DNA of 64,000 bases from Polaromonas sp. 39-63-25 (GCF_002278925.1 NZ_NCJH01000001.1:186001-250000); one strand, 5' to 3'; shown: positions 52,240 through 61,965, numbered from the stretch's first letter. Notes: a model not told the origin generated them from the sequence alone. Translations and numbers: made by a program.

Positions 52240-53193
52240 ATGGCAGCCATGACACCGCGTACCGCTTCCACTTCCGTCTCCGCCGCCCACGTCAAGGCGG
52301 TTCGCCGCTTCAATCGCTTCTACACGCAGCGCATCGGCGTGCTCGACCCTTATCTGGGCAGCGAGTTTTCACTGACCGAGGTGCGCGTGTTGTACGAACT
52401 GGCGCATCGCGACCAGCCCACGGCCACCGAGCTGGGCCGCGACCTTGCGCTGGACGCGGGCTACCTCAGCCGCATCCTGCGCCGCTTCGAGCGCCAGGGA
52501 TGGATGGCCCGCACGCCCTCGCCCGCCGATGCCCGGCAAAGCCTGCTGCAACTCACCGAGGCCGGCCACCAGGCTTTTGCACCGCTGCAGCAACGCTCGC
52601 GCGACGAGGCGGCCGCCCTGCTGTCACCGCTGGCCAGGCCGGCGCAGCAGCAGCTGACCCAGGCGCTGGCCACCGTGCAGCGCCTGCTGGCGCCTGACAC
52701 GTCCCCTGCCGGACAAAACGTCGTGCTGCGCGACCCGCAACCCGGTGACATGGGCTGGGTGGTGCAGCAGCATGGCGAGGTCTACGCCCGCGAGTACGGC
52801 TGGGACAGCACGTTTGAAGCGCTGGTGGCGGAGATCGTCGCAGGCTACGTGCGCCAGCACCAGCCCGAGTGGGAGCGCTGCTGGATCGCTGAGGTCGACG
52901 GAGAGCGGGTCGGTTCGGCCTTTGTCGTGCGCAAGTCCAAAACCGTGGCGCAGCTGCGCCTGCTGATCCTGACGCCCCAGGCGCGCGGACTGGGCCTGGG
53001 CGCACGCCTGACCGATGAATGCCTGGCCTTTGCGCGCAGCAAGGGTTACAAAAAAATGGTGCTCTGGACCAACAGCTGCCTGGACAGCGCACGCGCCCTG
53101 TACGCCAGGCGCGGCTTCAAGCTGGTCAACAGCGAGCCCTACACCGGTTTCGGCAAAGACCTGGTCGGCGAGACGTGGGAACTACGGCTGTGA
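52240..53193 (+). CDS. MarR-type regulator fused to GNAT acetyltransferase
   Basis: A 317-residue two-domain protein. The N-terminal winged helix (about 20-150) has FSLTEVRVLYELAH, LALDAGYLSRILRRFERQGW and the wing DARQSLLQLTEAG. The C-terminal GNAT domain (about 162-315) has the acetyl-CoA loop LTPQARGLGLGARLTDECL and WTNSCLDSARALYARRGF. An ATG 12 bp further on is an alternative start. The fusion architecture is known; a metabolite acetylated by the same protein may control DNA binding (inference). Confidence 0.92.
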   Translation: MAAMTPRTASTSVSAAHVKAVRRFNRFYTQRIGVLDPYLGSEFSLTEVRVLYELAHRDQPTATELGRDLALDAGYLSRILRRFERQGWMARTPSPADARQSLLQLTEAGHQAFAPLQQRSRDEAAALLSPLARPAQQQLTQALATVQRLLAPDTSPAGQNVVLRDPQPGDMGWVVQQHGEVYAREYGWDSTFEALVAEIVAGYVRQHQPEWERCWIAEVDGERVGSAFVVRKSKTVAQLRLLILTPQARGLGLGARLTDECLAFARSKGYKKMVLWTNSCLDSARALYARRGFKLVNSEPYTGFGKDLVGETWELRL

Positions 53194-53209
53194 ACCGCCC
53201 GCCGCCCCG

Positions 53210-54127
53210 GTGAAGCTCAACCTGGCCCTGCTGGCCGCGGCCGCCACCGGCGTGCAGGTTGGCGCAGCCATCGTGGCCTCGCGTTTTGTCGTGGCCGACG
53301 TCCCGCCGCTGACCTTGGCCCTGCTGCGTTACGCGATTGGTTTTGCCTGCCTCCTGCCTTTTTTCTTGAAGTCTTTTCTGGCACCAGCCCTTGGTGGACA
53401 AGCGCGAGCAGCTATTAAAAATATAGCAATTTCAGACTGGCTGGCGATGGCCGGGCTCGGCACCGGCCAGTTTGCGGTGTTGATCGCGCTGCTCAATTAC
53501 GGTCTGCAGCACATCGGTGCCGCCCAGGCGGCGCTGATTTTCAGCCTGTTCCCGCTGCTGACCCTGCTGCTGTCCAGCGCCCTCGGTCGCGAACGCATTT
53601 CGGCCGCGCTGCTGGCCGGCGTCTTGCTGTCCATCACCGGTGTGGCGCTGTCGCTGTGGCCCAAACTCCAGGCGCCGCACCCGGGCCACTGGTGGGGTGA
53701 GGCGGCGGTGCTGGCCAGTGCCGGCGTCGGCGCACTGTGCAGCGTGTTGTACCGCCCTTACCTGCAGCGTTACCCGACGCTGGCGGTGTCCAGTTTTGCG
53801 ATGCTGGTATCGGTGCTGTTTCTCGGCCTGCTGGCCCTGACCGAAAACTGGCCCACGCGGGTCATGGCGCTCGGCCTGCAAAGCTGGACCGTGGTCGCCC
53901 TGATCGGCATCTCCAGCGGCATCGGCTACTTCTGGTGGCTCTACGCCCTCAAGCACGAGTCGCCGACGCGGGTCACCGTGTTTCTCGCACTCAACCCATT
54001 GACAGCGGCCCTGCTTGGCGTGCTTTTTCTCGGTGAAGCCCTTTCCCCGTGGTCGGCAGCAGCTATCTTTTTAATAGCGTCCGGTTTGTGGCTGGCGACC
54101 CGCGGCGCGGCGCCGGCCCGGCGATAA
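53210..54127 (+). CDS. EamA-family (DMT) transporter
   Basis: A 305-residue inner-membrane exporter of the drug/metabolite transporter superfamily, with ten hydrophobic helices in two EamA repeats. The frame is open upstream, but the GTG at 53210 starts directly before the first helix (LNLALLAAAATGVQVGAA). It follows the MarR-GNAT gene by 16 bp and may export its ligand. Two stretches match the dispersed 45-bp element: 53384-53429, encoding ARAAIKNIAI, and 54036-54080, encoding SAAAIFLIAS. Confidence 0.88.
   Translation: MKLNLALLAAAATGVQVGAAIVASRFVVADVPPLTLALLRYAIGFACLLPFFLKSFLAPALGGQARAAIKNIAISDWLAMAGLGTGQFAVLIALLNYGLQHIGAAQAALIFSLFPLLTLLLSSALGRERISAALLAGVLLSITGVALSLWPKLQAPHPGHWWGEAAVLASAGVGALCSVLYRPYLQRYPTLAVSSFAMLVSVLFLGLLALTENWPTRVMALGLQSWTVVALIGISSGIGYFWWLYALKHESPTRVTVFLALNPLTAALLGVLFLGEALSPWSAAAIFLIASGLWLATRGAAPARR
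53384..53429 (+). repeat. 45-bp palindromic element inside the EamA gene (copy 1)
   Basis: CCAGCCCTTGG...GCGCGAGCAGCTATTAAAAATATAGCAA matches the intergenic copies over the whole length but lies inside a coding sequence, in frame, between the second and third helices. Confidence 0.75.
54036..54080 (+). repeat. 45-bp palindromic element inside the EamA gene (copy 2)
   Basis: AAGCCCTTTCCCC...GGCAGCAGCTATCTTTTTAATAGC lies in frame near the 3' end, within the last helix. The encoded helix is of normal length, so it replaces rather than interrupts the family sequence, or resembles the element by chance. Confidence 0.6.
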
Positions 54128-54134
54128 TCGGGCC

Positions 54135-54719
54135 ATGAACGCACCGCCCGGCACGCAAGAAACCACCCGCCCGCAGCCGCAATCCCTGACCGACCTGTTT
54201 GTCTCCTTCACCCTGCTGGCGCTGCAGGGTTTCGGCGGTGTGCTCGCCGTCGTGCAGCGTGAACTGGTCGAGAAAAAACGCTGGATGACGCGTGAGGAGT
54301 TCGTTGAGGAATGGGCCGTCGCGCAGATCATGCCCGGACCCAACGTCGTCAACCTCTCGCTGATGATTGGTCACCGCTACTTCGGCCTGCGCGGCGCCAT
54401 GGTGGCCCTGGCCGGCATGCTGACTGTGCCGCTGCTGGTGGTGTTGCTGCTGGCGCTGGTGTATGCGCAGTTCGCCGACAACCCCGGCGTGGCCGGTGCC
54501 CTGCGCGGCATGGGGGCGGTCGCAGCCGGACTGATCGCCGCCACCGGCCTCAAGCTGATGAGCGCCCTGGCCAGGCACCCGCTGGGCCTGCCGCTGTGCA
54601 TCGCGCTGGCGCTGCTGTGTTTCACCGCCATCGCCTTGCTGCGCCTGCCGCTGGCCTATGTGCTGCTTGGCCTCGGCGGGCTGGCCTGCACGCTGACCTA
54701 CCGCAAGCTCGCGCCATGA
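54135..54719 (+). CDS. chrA: Chromate transporter, first half (short-chain CHR)
   Basis: A 194-residue CHR-family subunit with about six hydrophobic helices. FVSFTLLALQGFGGVLAVVQ and AQIMPGPNVVNLSLMIGHRYFGLRG are the CHR motifs. It is paired with the following gene (ATGA overlap), making the two-gene form of a transporter that in other bacteria is one long protein. Chromate efflux is the known activity of the family, yet many members may carry other anions. Confidence 0.88.
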   Translation: MNAPPGTQETTRPQPQSLTDLFVSFTLLALQGFGGVLAVVQRELVEKKRWMTREEFVEEWAVAQIMPGPNVVNLSLMIGHRYFGLRGAMVALAGMLTVPLLVVLLLALVYAQFADNPGVAGALRGMGAVAAGLIAATGLKLMSALARHPLGLPLCIALALLCFTAIALLRLPLAYVLLGLGGLACTLTYRKLAP

Positions 54720-55288
54720 GCCTGAACCTGCAATGGACGGACTGGCTCGGCATGTTTGTGCATTTCCTGTCGCTGTCGCTGCTGTCGATAGGCGGCGCCA
54801 TCACCACCGCACCCGACATGCACCGCTACCTGGTGGACCGGCAGCACTGGCTGACCGATCCGCAGTTCAACGCCTCGGTGGCAATTGCGCAGGCCGCGCC
54901 CGGCCCCAACGTGCTGTTTGTCGCGCTGATGGGCTGGCAGGTGGGTCTGAACGCGGGCGGCCCGCTGCTGGGCCTGTTCGGTGTGCTGGTCACCATGCTG
55001 GGCATCATGCTGCCCAGCACCACGCTGACCTACCTCGCCGCCAGCTGGGGCCACCGCAACCGCAACCTGCGCTGGGTGCGCGCCTTCAAGCAGGGCATGG
55101 CGCCCATCGTGATTGCGCTGCTGATCGCCACCGGCTGGATCCTGGCCAGCGCCAACGTCACCGGCCTGAAAGACTGGCCGGTGGCGCTGCTGACCGTGGT
55201 GACGGCGCTGATTGTCTGGCGCACCCGCATGCATTTGCTGTGGCTGCTGGGGGCCGGCGCCCTGCTGGGCTGGTTCGGCTGGATCTGA
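54716..55288 (+). CDS. Chromate transporter, second half (short-chain CHR)
   Basis: A 190-residue paralogue of the previous protein. LGMFVHFLSLSLLSIGGAITTAPD and AIAQAAPGPNVLFVALMGWQVG match the CHR motifs in shifted form. The overlapping start (ATGA) ensures equal synthesis of the two halves, which presumably form a heterodimer in the inner membrane. Confidence 0.88.
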   Translation: MSLNLQWTDWLGMFVHFLSLSLLSIGGAITTAPDMHRYLVDRQHWLTDPQFNASVAIAQAAPGPNVLFVALMGWQVGLNAGGPLLGLFGVLVTMLGIMLPSTTLTYLAASWGHRNRNLRWVRAFKQGMAPIVIALLIATGWILASANVTGLKDWPVALLTVVTALIVWRTRMHLLWLLGAGALLGWFGWI

Positions 55289-55303
55289 ATAAAAACGGGC
55301 TTG

Positions 55304-55347
55304 CGCCCTTGCGGACTGGGCGCCAGAAGCTATCAAAAAGAGAGCTG
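55304..55347 (+). repeat. Dispersed ~45-bp palindromic element
   Basis: CGCCCTTGCGGACTGGGCGC followed by AGAAGCTAT-CAAAAAG-AGAGCTGC; the right arm is imperfect. It lies between the CHR gene and the convergent rlmB stop. Confidence 0.75.
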
Positions 55348-55359
55348 CTGGCGACGCGC

Positions 55360-56109
55360 TCAGCTGCGCTGGCGCAGCGCCTCGTAAAGGCAGACACCGC
55401 TGGCCACCGAGACGTTCAGGCTCTCGACAGCGCCGCGCATCGGGATGCGGACCAGCTCGTCGCAGGTCTTGCGTGTCAGCTGGCGCATGCCCTCGCCTTC
55501 GGCGCCCAGCACCAGGGCCACCGGGCCCTTGAGGTCCACGTCGTAGATGGTTTTTTCGGCATCGTCGCTGGTGCCTATGCACCAGATATTGCGTTCCTTG
55601 AGCTCGCCCAGGGTGCGCGCCAGGTTGGTCACCATGAAATAAGGCATGGTTTCGGCGGCGCCGCTGGCCACCTTGGCGACTGTGGCGTTGATGCCGGCCG
55701 CATGGTCCTTGGGCGCAATCACCGCGTGTGCACCGGCCCCGTCGGCCACGCGCAGGCAGGCGCCGAGGTTGTGCGGGTCGGTCACGCCGTCGAGCACCAG
55801 CAGCAGCGGCGACTCTTCGCCGGCGGCTTCGAGCTGCTCCAGCAGTTCGTCCAGCGACTTGACCTGCGGCACGGCATCGACCCGCGCCACCACGCCCTGG
55901 TGACCGTGGCTGCCGCACATCTTGGCCAGCCGCAGCCCGTCCGACTCGATCAGCCGGATGCCGGCCTCCCGGGCACGGTCGACAAACTGGCGCATGCGGG
56001 CGTCGCGCCGCGACACGTCGAAAAACACCTCGAAAACGGATTGCGGGGCGGTTTTGATGCGCACGCCGACGGCATGGAAGCCGAACAGGACTTTGGGGGA
56101 AGAAGACAT
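55360..56109 (-). CDS. rlmB: 23S rRNA (guanosine2251-2'-O)-methyltransferase
   Basis: SPOUT-family rRNA methyltransferase modifying the peptidyl-transferase P loop. The 249 residues contain an N-terminal substrate-binding domain (LFGFHAVGVRI), then LLVLDGVTDPHNLGACLRVADGAG (about 120-143) and the knot motifs ALVLGAEGEGMRQLTR and IPMRGAVESLNVSVASGVCLYEA. The start is normal and the gene is divergent from the haem-sensor gene. Confidence 0.95.
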   Translation of the reverse strand: MSSSPKVLFGFHAVGVRIKTAPQSVFEVFFDVSRRDARMRQFVDRAREAGIRLIESDGLRLAKMCGSHGHQGVVARVDAVPQVKSLDELLEQLEAAGEESPLLLVLDGVTDPHNLGACLRVADGAGAHAVIAPKDHAAGINATVAKVASGAAETMPYFMVTNLARTLGELKERNIWCIGTSDDAEKTIYDVDLKGPVALVLGAEGEGMRQLTRKTCDELVRIPMRGAVESLNVSVASGVCLYEALRQRS

Positions 56110-56222
56110 CCCTCGATTATCGCTGCACCACCTGTCTCCTGACGGCAGGAGTCACTGGAGGGATGGGCGGCAAGGGGGAAAGCCTAAAATGGTAACGAGA
56201 TGTTTTTTGAAATGGGGACGTC

Positions 56223-57101
56223 ATGGGTTTACGCCTTAAGTTCAATCTGGTGCTGGTGATCGTGTTCCTGGCCGGCTTTGCGGCCACCGGCCTGGTCTCG
56301 CGCCAGCTGCTGCAGGACAACGCCCGTGAAGAGGTGTTGCGCAATGCGCGCCTGATGATGGACACGGCGCTGTCCGTGCGCGCCTACACCGTCGAGCAGG
56401 TCAAGCCGCACCTGGACAGGCAGCTTCAGGAGGTGTTCCTGCCGCAAAGCGTACCGGCCTACGCCGCCACCGAAACCCTGGGCCACATCCAGAAAAAATA
56501 CCGCGATTACGGCTACAAGGAAGCCACCCTGAACCCGACCAACCCGCGCGACCGCGCCACCGACTGGGAAGCCGACATCGTCCAGCAGTTCCGCCAGAAT
56601 TCCGAGTCGAAAGAGCTGGTGTCGGAGCGCACGGGCGGCACCGGCCGCATCCTGTACATCGCCAAACCCATCCAGATCAGCAACGCGGCCTGCCTGCAGT
56701 GCCACAGCGTGCCGGCCGCGGCGCCCGCCAGCATGCTGAAAATCTACGGCGAGGCCAACGGCTTTGGCTGGAAGCACAATGAGATCGTGGGCGCCCAGGT
56801 CGTGACCGTGCCCATGGACATTCCCGTCCTCAAGGCCGACCGCGCCTTCAAGACCTTCATGGCCGCCCTGGCCGCCGTGTTTGCCGTGGTGTTTGTCGCG
56901 CTCAACCTGATGCTCAGCTGGCTGATCGTGCGCCCCATCCGGCGCATGTCGCTGGCGGCCGACAAGGTCAGCACCGGCGACTTCGACGTGCCGGAGTTCT
57001 CCGACGCGGGGCGCGACGAAGTCGCGGTTCTCGGCAGCTCGTTCAACCGCATGCGCCGCAGCCTGGAAAAAGCCATGCAGATGATAGAGCGGGGAAACTG
57101 A
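56223..57101 (+). CDS. DUF3365 haem-c sensor protein with HAMP domain
   Basis: A 292-residue membrane sensor. An N-terminal helix (about 7-28) is followed by a periplasmic DUF3365 domain (about 30-200) with one c-type haem motif CLQCH (C157, C160, H161), a second helix (about 212-236) and a cytoplasmic HAMP domain (about 237-285). The protein ends soon after the HAMP domain, with no output module of its own. The kinase-cyclase fusion starts 4 bp downstream, so the two are probably one redox- or gas-sensing system. Confidence 0.88.
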   Translation: MGLRLKFNLVLVIVFLAGFAATGLVSRQLLQDNAREEVLRNARLMMDTALSVRAYTVEQVKPHLDRQLQEVFLPQSVPAYAATETLGHIQKKYRDYGYKEATLNPTNPRDRATDWEADIVQQFRQNSESKELVSERTGGTGRILYIAKPIQISNAACLQCHSVPAAAPASMLKIYGEANGFGWKHNEIVGAQVVTVPMDIPVLKADRAFKTFMAALAAVFAVVFVALNLMLSWLIVRPIRRMSLAADKVSTGDFDVPEFSDAGRDEVAVLGSSFNRMRRSLEKAMQMIERGN

Positions 57102-57105
57102 ACCC

Positions 57106-59211
57106 ATGGACCTGGCGCCGGCCTCCGCCAACCCGCCCTGCGCGGCGGGCGTGGACACGGCCGCCCTGCCCGAGGGGCACACCGTCTTCGAGTACCGCAT
57201 CGAAAAAATGCTGGGCGGCGGCGGCTTCGGCATCACCTACCTGGCACGCGACATCAACCTCGAGCTGCCGGTGGCCCTCAAGGAGTATTTTCCGGGCGAC
57301 CTGACCTCCCGCGCGGCCGACCTCTCCGTGCGTGTGCGTGTGCCCGAGGCCGAGCAGCAGTTCCACTGGGGGCTGGAGCGTTTTCTCGACGAAGCGCGCG
57401 CGCTGGCGTCCTTTCGCCACCCCAACATCACCCGTGTGCTGCGTTATTTCAGGGAAAACGGCACGGCCTACATCGTCATGGAGTACGAGTCGGGCGACCC
57501 GCTCAAACGCTGGCTGGCTGACCAGCCGATGCTGGACCAGGCCGGGCTGCTCAGGGTGATCCATCCGCTGCTGGACGGTCTGGAGGCGGTGCACAGGCTG
57601 GACTTCCTGCACCGCGACATCAAGCCTGACAACATCTACATCCGCGCCGACGGCACGCCGGTGCTGCTGGACTTCGGTGCCGCGCGCCGCACCACCGGCG
57701 GGCGCGATCTGACGAATATCGTGAGCCCGGGTTTTGCCCCCTTCGAGCAGTACCACAGCAAGGGCAACCAGGGGCCGTGGAGCGACCTCTATTCGCTGGG
57801 CGCCGTGATGTACTGGATGACCACCGGGCAAAAACCGGTGGAGTCCGCCGCACGCGTGCAGGACGACACCATGCCGAGGGCGGTGGACATCGGCAATACG
57901 GCGGTATTCGGCGAGGCGCTGCTGCGCGCCATCGACTGGGCGCTGAGCCCGAGCGAGGGCCGCCGGCCGCAGAACGTCGCGCAATTGCGGGCTGCGCTGG
58001 AGGAAGCCGCACCCCGCCCCGCCGGTCTCGTACCCGCGGCTGGCCACACGCCTGCGGCCACGAGCGCGGGCCCGGAGAGCCAGACTCCGGCCCTGGCAGC
58101 CGCCGCGCTGCGCAGGAATGTGCTGGGCACCGTGATGTTTCTGAATCTGGTGGCCTCCTCGAAACATCCGGTGGATCAGCAAATGGCGCTCAGGGAGCGC
58201 TTCAACGAACTGATCCTCAAGGCGCTCAAGGGCGTGGCCGAATCCTCGCGCATCGTGATGGACACCGGCGATGGCGTCGCCGTCTGCTTTCTCGGCGACC
58301 CCGAGGAGGCGCTGCAATCGGCGCTGCTGCTGCGCGGGCTGCTGCTGCAGAAGTACGGCCAGATGCTTGCGGTACGCATCGGACTGCACCTGGGGCCGGT
58401 GCGCATGGTGCATGACGCCCACCAGCGTATCAGCGTGGTCGGTGACGGCATCAACGTGGCCCAGCGCATCATGGACTTTGCCCAGCCCAACCAGATCGTG
58501 GTCTCGCGGGCCTACCACGACGTCATTTCGCGCATCATGGACAACGCCGCCGGCATGTTCAGCGCCATGGGTCCGCACCTGGACAAACACCTGCGTTCGC
58601 ACGAGATCCATGCCGTTCTGGACCGGCCTTCACAGCCGACCCCTGTCGCGCCGGCGAACAGCGGGTTTGAAAACACCGCCTCGTTCGCGGCCCTGGCCAC
58701 GCTGACGCCCGAAGCGGTGGCCGACATCGAGGCCGAACTCGCCAGAAGCATCGGGCCGCTGGCCAAAGTCCTCGTCAGCAAGGCCGTGCCGCGCACCGTC
58801 AGTGCCCAGGGCCTGCGCGACCTGCTGGCGGTGTCGATTCCCGATCCGGCGGCGCGGCAGCTGTTCGTCCAGCCGAAAAGCCACAAGACCCAACCCGTGC
58901 CCCACCCGGCCAGCGGGACAGACCGCTCCGGCACGCTCAACCCCTTCAGCCGGCCGCGCGCAGACCACAGCCGGCCCGTCAGTTCGCGCAGCGGTCCGGT
59001 ATCGGCCCTCTCCTCCCCCAACTTCAGCGATGCGCAGCTCGCGCAGGTGGAGCGGGCCCTGAGCCAGTTCATCGGCCCGCTGGCGAAAATGATCGTGAAG
59101 AAGGAGTTGGTCCGGCATACCGCGCTGGAGACGCTGGTGCAGGCCCTGGCCACCGAAATCGACCGGCCGGCCGACCGCGCCAGCTTTCTGGCGGCGATGC
59201 AAAAGCTCTAG
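57106..59211 (+). CDS. Ser/Thr kinase-cyclase-like fusion with two C-terminal DUF8082-like repeats
   Basis: A 701-residue protein. The kinase domain (about 28-300) has the glycine loop GGGGFG (37-42), K59, catalytic HRDIKPDN (D171) and DFG (D189). A class III cyclase-like domain (about 336-505) follows: the first metal aspartate is replaced (FLNLV, N347), the second is kept (GDG, D389), so activity is doubtful. The C-terminus has two related segments (about 545-580 and 655-695) built on IGPLAK(V/M)(L/I)V.K. The upstream gene encodes a haem sensor. The domain may bind rather than make a cyclic nucleotide (inference). Confidence 0.9.
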   Translation: MDLAPASANPPCAAGVDTAALPEGHTVFEYRIEKMLGGGGFGITYLARDINLELPVALKEYFPGDLTSRAADLSVRVRVPEAEQQFHWGLERFLDEARALASFRHPNITRVLRYFRENGTAYIVMEYESGDPLKRWLADQPMLDQAGLLRVIHPLLDGLEAVHRLDFLHRDIKPDNIYIRADGTPVLLDFGAARRTTGGRDLTNIVSPGFAPFEQYHSKGNQGPWSDLYSLGAVMYWMTTGQKPVESAARVQDDTMPRAVDIGNTAVFGEALLRAIDWALSPSEGRRPQNVAQLRAALEEAAPRPAGLVPAAGHTPAATSAGPESQTPALAAAALRRNVLGTVMFLNLVASSKHPVDQQMALRERFNELILKALKGVAESSRIVMDTGDGVAVCFLGDPEEALQSALLLRGLLLQKYGQMLAVRIGLHLGPVRMVHDAHQRISVVGDGINVAQRIMDFAQPNQIVVSRAYHDVISRIMDNAAGMFSAMGPHLDKHLRSHEIHAVLDRPSQPTPVAPANSGFENTASFAALATLTPEAVADIEAELARSIGPLAKVLVSKAVPRTVSAQGLRDLLAVSIPDPAARQLFVQPKSHKTQPVPHPASGTDRSGTLNPFSRPRADHSRPVSSRSGPVSALSSPNFSDAQLAQVERALSQFIGPLAKMIVKKELVRHTALETLVQALATEIDRPADRASFLAAMQKL

Positions 59212-59238
59212 GGCCGAGCCACCTGTCCGCCGTCCGGA

Positions 59239-59283
59239 TTGCTACTTTATCAATAGCACTCCCCGTACGTCAATCAAGGGCTA
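59239..59283 (-). repeat. Dispersed ~45-bp palindromic element
   Basis: In reverse orientation: AGCCCTTGATTGACG...GTGCTATTGATAAAGTAGCA. It lies between the stop of the kinase-cyclase gene and the convergent stop of the ABC ATPase gene. Confidence 0.8.
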
Positions 59284-59298
59284 CGGCCTATTTTGACC

Positions 59299-60036
<738 letters not shown>

Positions 60037-60073
60037 GCCAGCCTTGTCGGATATTTGGGGAATTATTTTTGGA

Positions 60074-60760
60074 ATGACTCGCCCTGACTTTACCAAGCCC
60101 GGGCGGCGCGCGGGTCTGCTGGGCCTGATGCTCTGCACTTTCATGCTGGTATTGCCGCAGAACGGGCAGGCCCAGGCCGTGGCCCAGGCAGCAGCCGGCG
60201 CCGGCCCGACGATTCTGGTGGTCGGCGATTCGCTGAGCGCCGAATACGGCCTCAAACGCGGCAGCGGCTGGGTCAGGCTGATGGAGCAGCGCCTGGCCGC
60301 CGAAAAAATTCCGGCCCGGGTGGTCAACGCCAGCATCAGCGGCGACACCACCTCGGGCGGGCGCTCGCGCCTGCCGGCCCTGCTGAGCCAGCACAAGCCC
60401 GGCGTGGTCATCATCGAGCTGGGCGGCAACGACGCCCTGCGCGGCCTGCCGCTGGACATGACCGAAGGCAACCTGCGCGCCATGACGCAGGCGGCGCAAA
60501 AGGCCGGCGCCCGGGTGCTGCTGGTGGGCATGCAGGTGCCGCCCAACTACGGCAGCGACTATGCAGCGAAGTTTTCCGGACTGTTTGCCAAGGTCGCGAA
60601 AGACCGCAAGGCGGCGCTGGTGCCTTTCCTGCTCAAGGGTGTGGGCGACACCGAGGACGCTACCCGGCTGTTCCAGGCCGACCGCATCCACCCCAACGAG
60701 CAAGCGCATCCGCTGATGCTGGCCAATGTCTGGCCGGAACTGGGAAAACTTCTCAAGTGA
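60074..60760 (+). CDS. tesA: TesA-type arylesterase/lysophospholipase (SGNH)
   Basis: A 228-residue periplasmic SGNH hydrolase: thioesterase I/protease I/lysophospholipase L1 activity in E. coli. A signal peptide (about 1-34, ending GQA) precedes block I VVGDSLSAEYGL (S53), block II (NASISGDTTSGG), block III GGNDALRG and block V DRIHPNEQAH. The start at 60074 fits the signal sequence. The stop overlaps the GTG of mnmH (GTGA). Confidence 0.93.
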   Translation: MTRPDFTKPGRRAGLLGLMLCTFMLVLPQNGQAQAVAQAAAGAGPTILVVGDSLSAEYGLKRGSGWVRLMEQRLAAEKIPARVVNASISGDTTSGGRSRLPALLSQHKPGVVIIELGGNDALRGLPLDMTEGNLRAMTQAAQKAGARVLLVGMQVPPNYGSDYAAKFSGLFAKVAKDRKAALVPFLLKGVGDTEDATRLFQADRIHPNEQAHPLMLANVWPELGKLLK

Positions 60761-61812
60761 GCGTCGATCGCATCACGGCCCAAGAGGCGCTGGTCCGCCT
60801 CGCCGACTTTTCGACCATCATCGACGCCCGCAGCGAAGGCGAATACGCCGAGGATCACCTGCCCGGCGCCGTCAACTGGCCCAGCCTGAACGACGATGAA
60901 CGCAAAATTGTCGGCACGAGTTACAAGCAGATCAGCCAGTTCGAGGCGAAAAAGCTGGGCGCCGCGCTGGTTGCCAAAAACATCGCGGCCCACATCCAGC
61001 GCGAGGTGCTGGACAAACCGCGCGAATGGCAACCGCTGGTGTACTGCTGGCGCGGCGGCAAACGCAGCGGCTCGCTGGCACTGATCCTGGACCAGATCGG
61101 CTTCAAGGTCACCCTGGTGGACGGCGGCTACAAGGCCTTCCGGGCAGCCCTGGTCGCCGACCTGCCGCAACTCGCCGCCCGCTACAGCTACCAGGTGGTG
61201 TGCGGCACCACCGGCAGCGGCAAGACCCGGCTGCTGCAGGCCCTGCAGGCCCAGGGCGCGCAGGTGCTGGACCTGGAGGCGCTGGCGAACCACCGCAGCT
61301 CGGTGCTGGGCCTGATCCCCGGCGTGCCGCAACCCAGCCAGAAGGCGTTTGACAGCCTGATCTGGGCCGCGCTGCGCAGCTTCGATCCGGCCCGTCCGGT
61401 CTACATCGAGAGCGAAAGCAAGAAGGTCGGCAACGTGGCCGTGCCCGAAGGCCTGATCGCCGCCATGCGCGCCGCCCCCTGCCTGCAGCTGGACCTCGCC
61501 GAAGACGAACGTGTCGCGCTGCTGCTCGAGGACTATGATTTTTTTGTCAGGGACATCGCATTTTTCTGCGAACGCCTGGGCGCGCTGACCGAGGCCCGCG
61601 GCAAGGACACCGTGCAGGACTGGCAGGCGCGTGCGCGCGGCGGCGACGTGGCATCCGTGGTGCGCGAGTTGCTGGTCAGGCACTACGACCCGGTGTACCT
61701 GCAGTCGATGCGGCGCAACTTCAGCCACTACGAAACGGCCCGGGTCCTCGCGCCACGCGACCACACGGCCGCGGCGATGGCCGAGCTCGCGGCCAGCATG
61801 CTGGCCAGCTGA
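60757..61812 (+). CDS. mnmH: tRNA 2-selenouridine synthase
   Basis: Replaces sulphur by selenium in the wobble 2-thiouridine of tRNAs, using selenophosphate, via a geranylated intermediate. The 351 residues have an N-terminal rhodanese domain (about 1-130) with the active cysteine YCWRGG (C97) and a C-terminal P-loop domain with GTTGSGKT (150-157). The start is a GTG overlapping the tesA stop. The presence of this gene predicts a selD gene elsewhere in the genome. Confidence 0.95.
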   Translation: MSVDRITAQEALVRLADFSTIIDARSEGEYAEDHLPGAVNWPSLNDDERKIVGTSYKQISQFEAKKLGAALVAKNIAAHIQREVLDKPREWQPLVYCWRGGKRSGSLALILDQIGFKVTLVDGGYKAFRAALVADLPQLAARYSYQVVCGTTGSGKTRLLQALQAQGAQVLDLEALANHRSSVLGLIPGVPQPSQKAFDSLIWAALRSFDPARPVYIESESKKVGNVAVPEGLIAAMRAAPCLQLDLAEDERVALLLEDYDFFVRDIAFFCERLGALTEARGKDTVQDWQARARGGDVASVVRELLVRHYDPVYLQSMRRNFSHYETARVLAPRDHTAAAMAELAASMLAS

Positions 61813-61881
61813 AACGCAGGCGCCAACAAACAGGCCCCGGAAGAACAGCTGCCTGTCCCTGCGGGGCCTAGTGGCCGCATC

Positions 61882-61925
61882 GGCTATCAAAAAGAGAGCT
61901 GCTTGCGCCGGTAAATCAAGGGCTG
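61882..61925 (-). repeat. Dispersed ~45-bp palindromic element
   Basis: In reverse orientation: AGCCCTTGATTTACCGGCGC followed by AAGCAGCTCTCTTTTTGATAGC. It fills the gap between mnmH and the small lysine-rich gene, both of which end here. Confidence 0.85.
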
Positions 61926-61965
61926 GCGCCCGATTTGATTCAAATTTTCAGAGATCTCCGCAACC

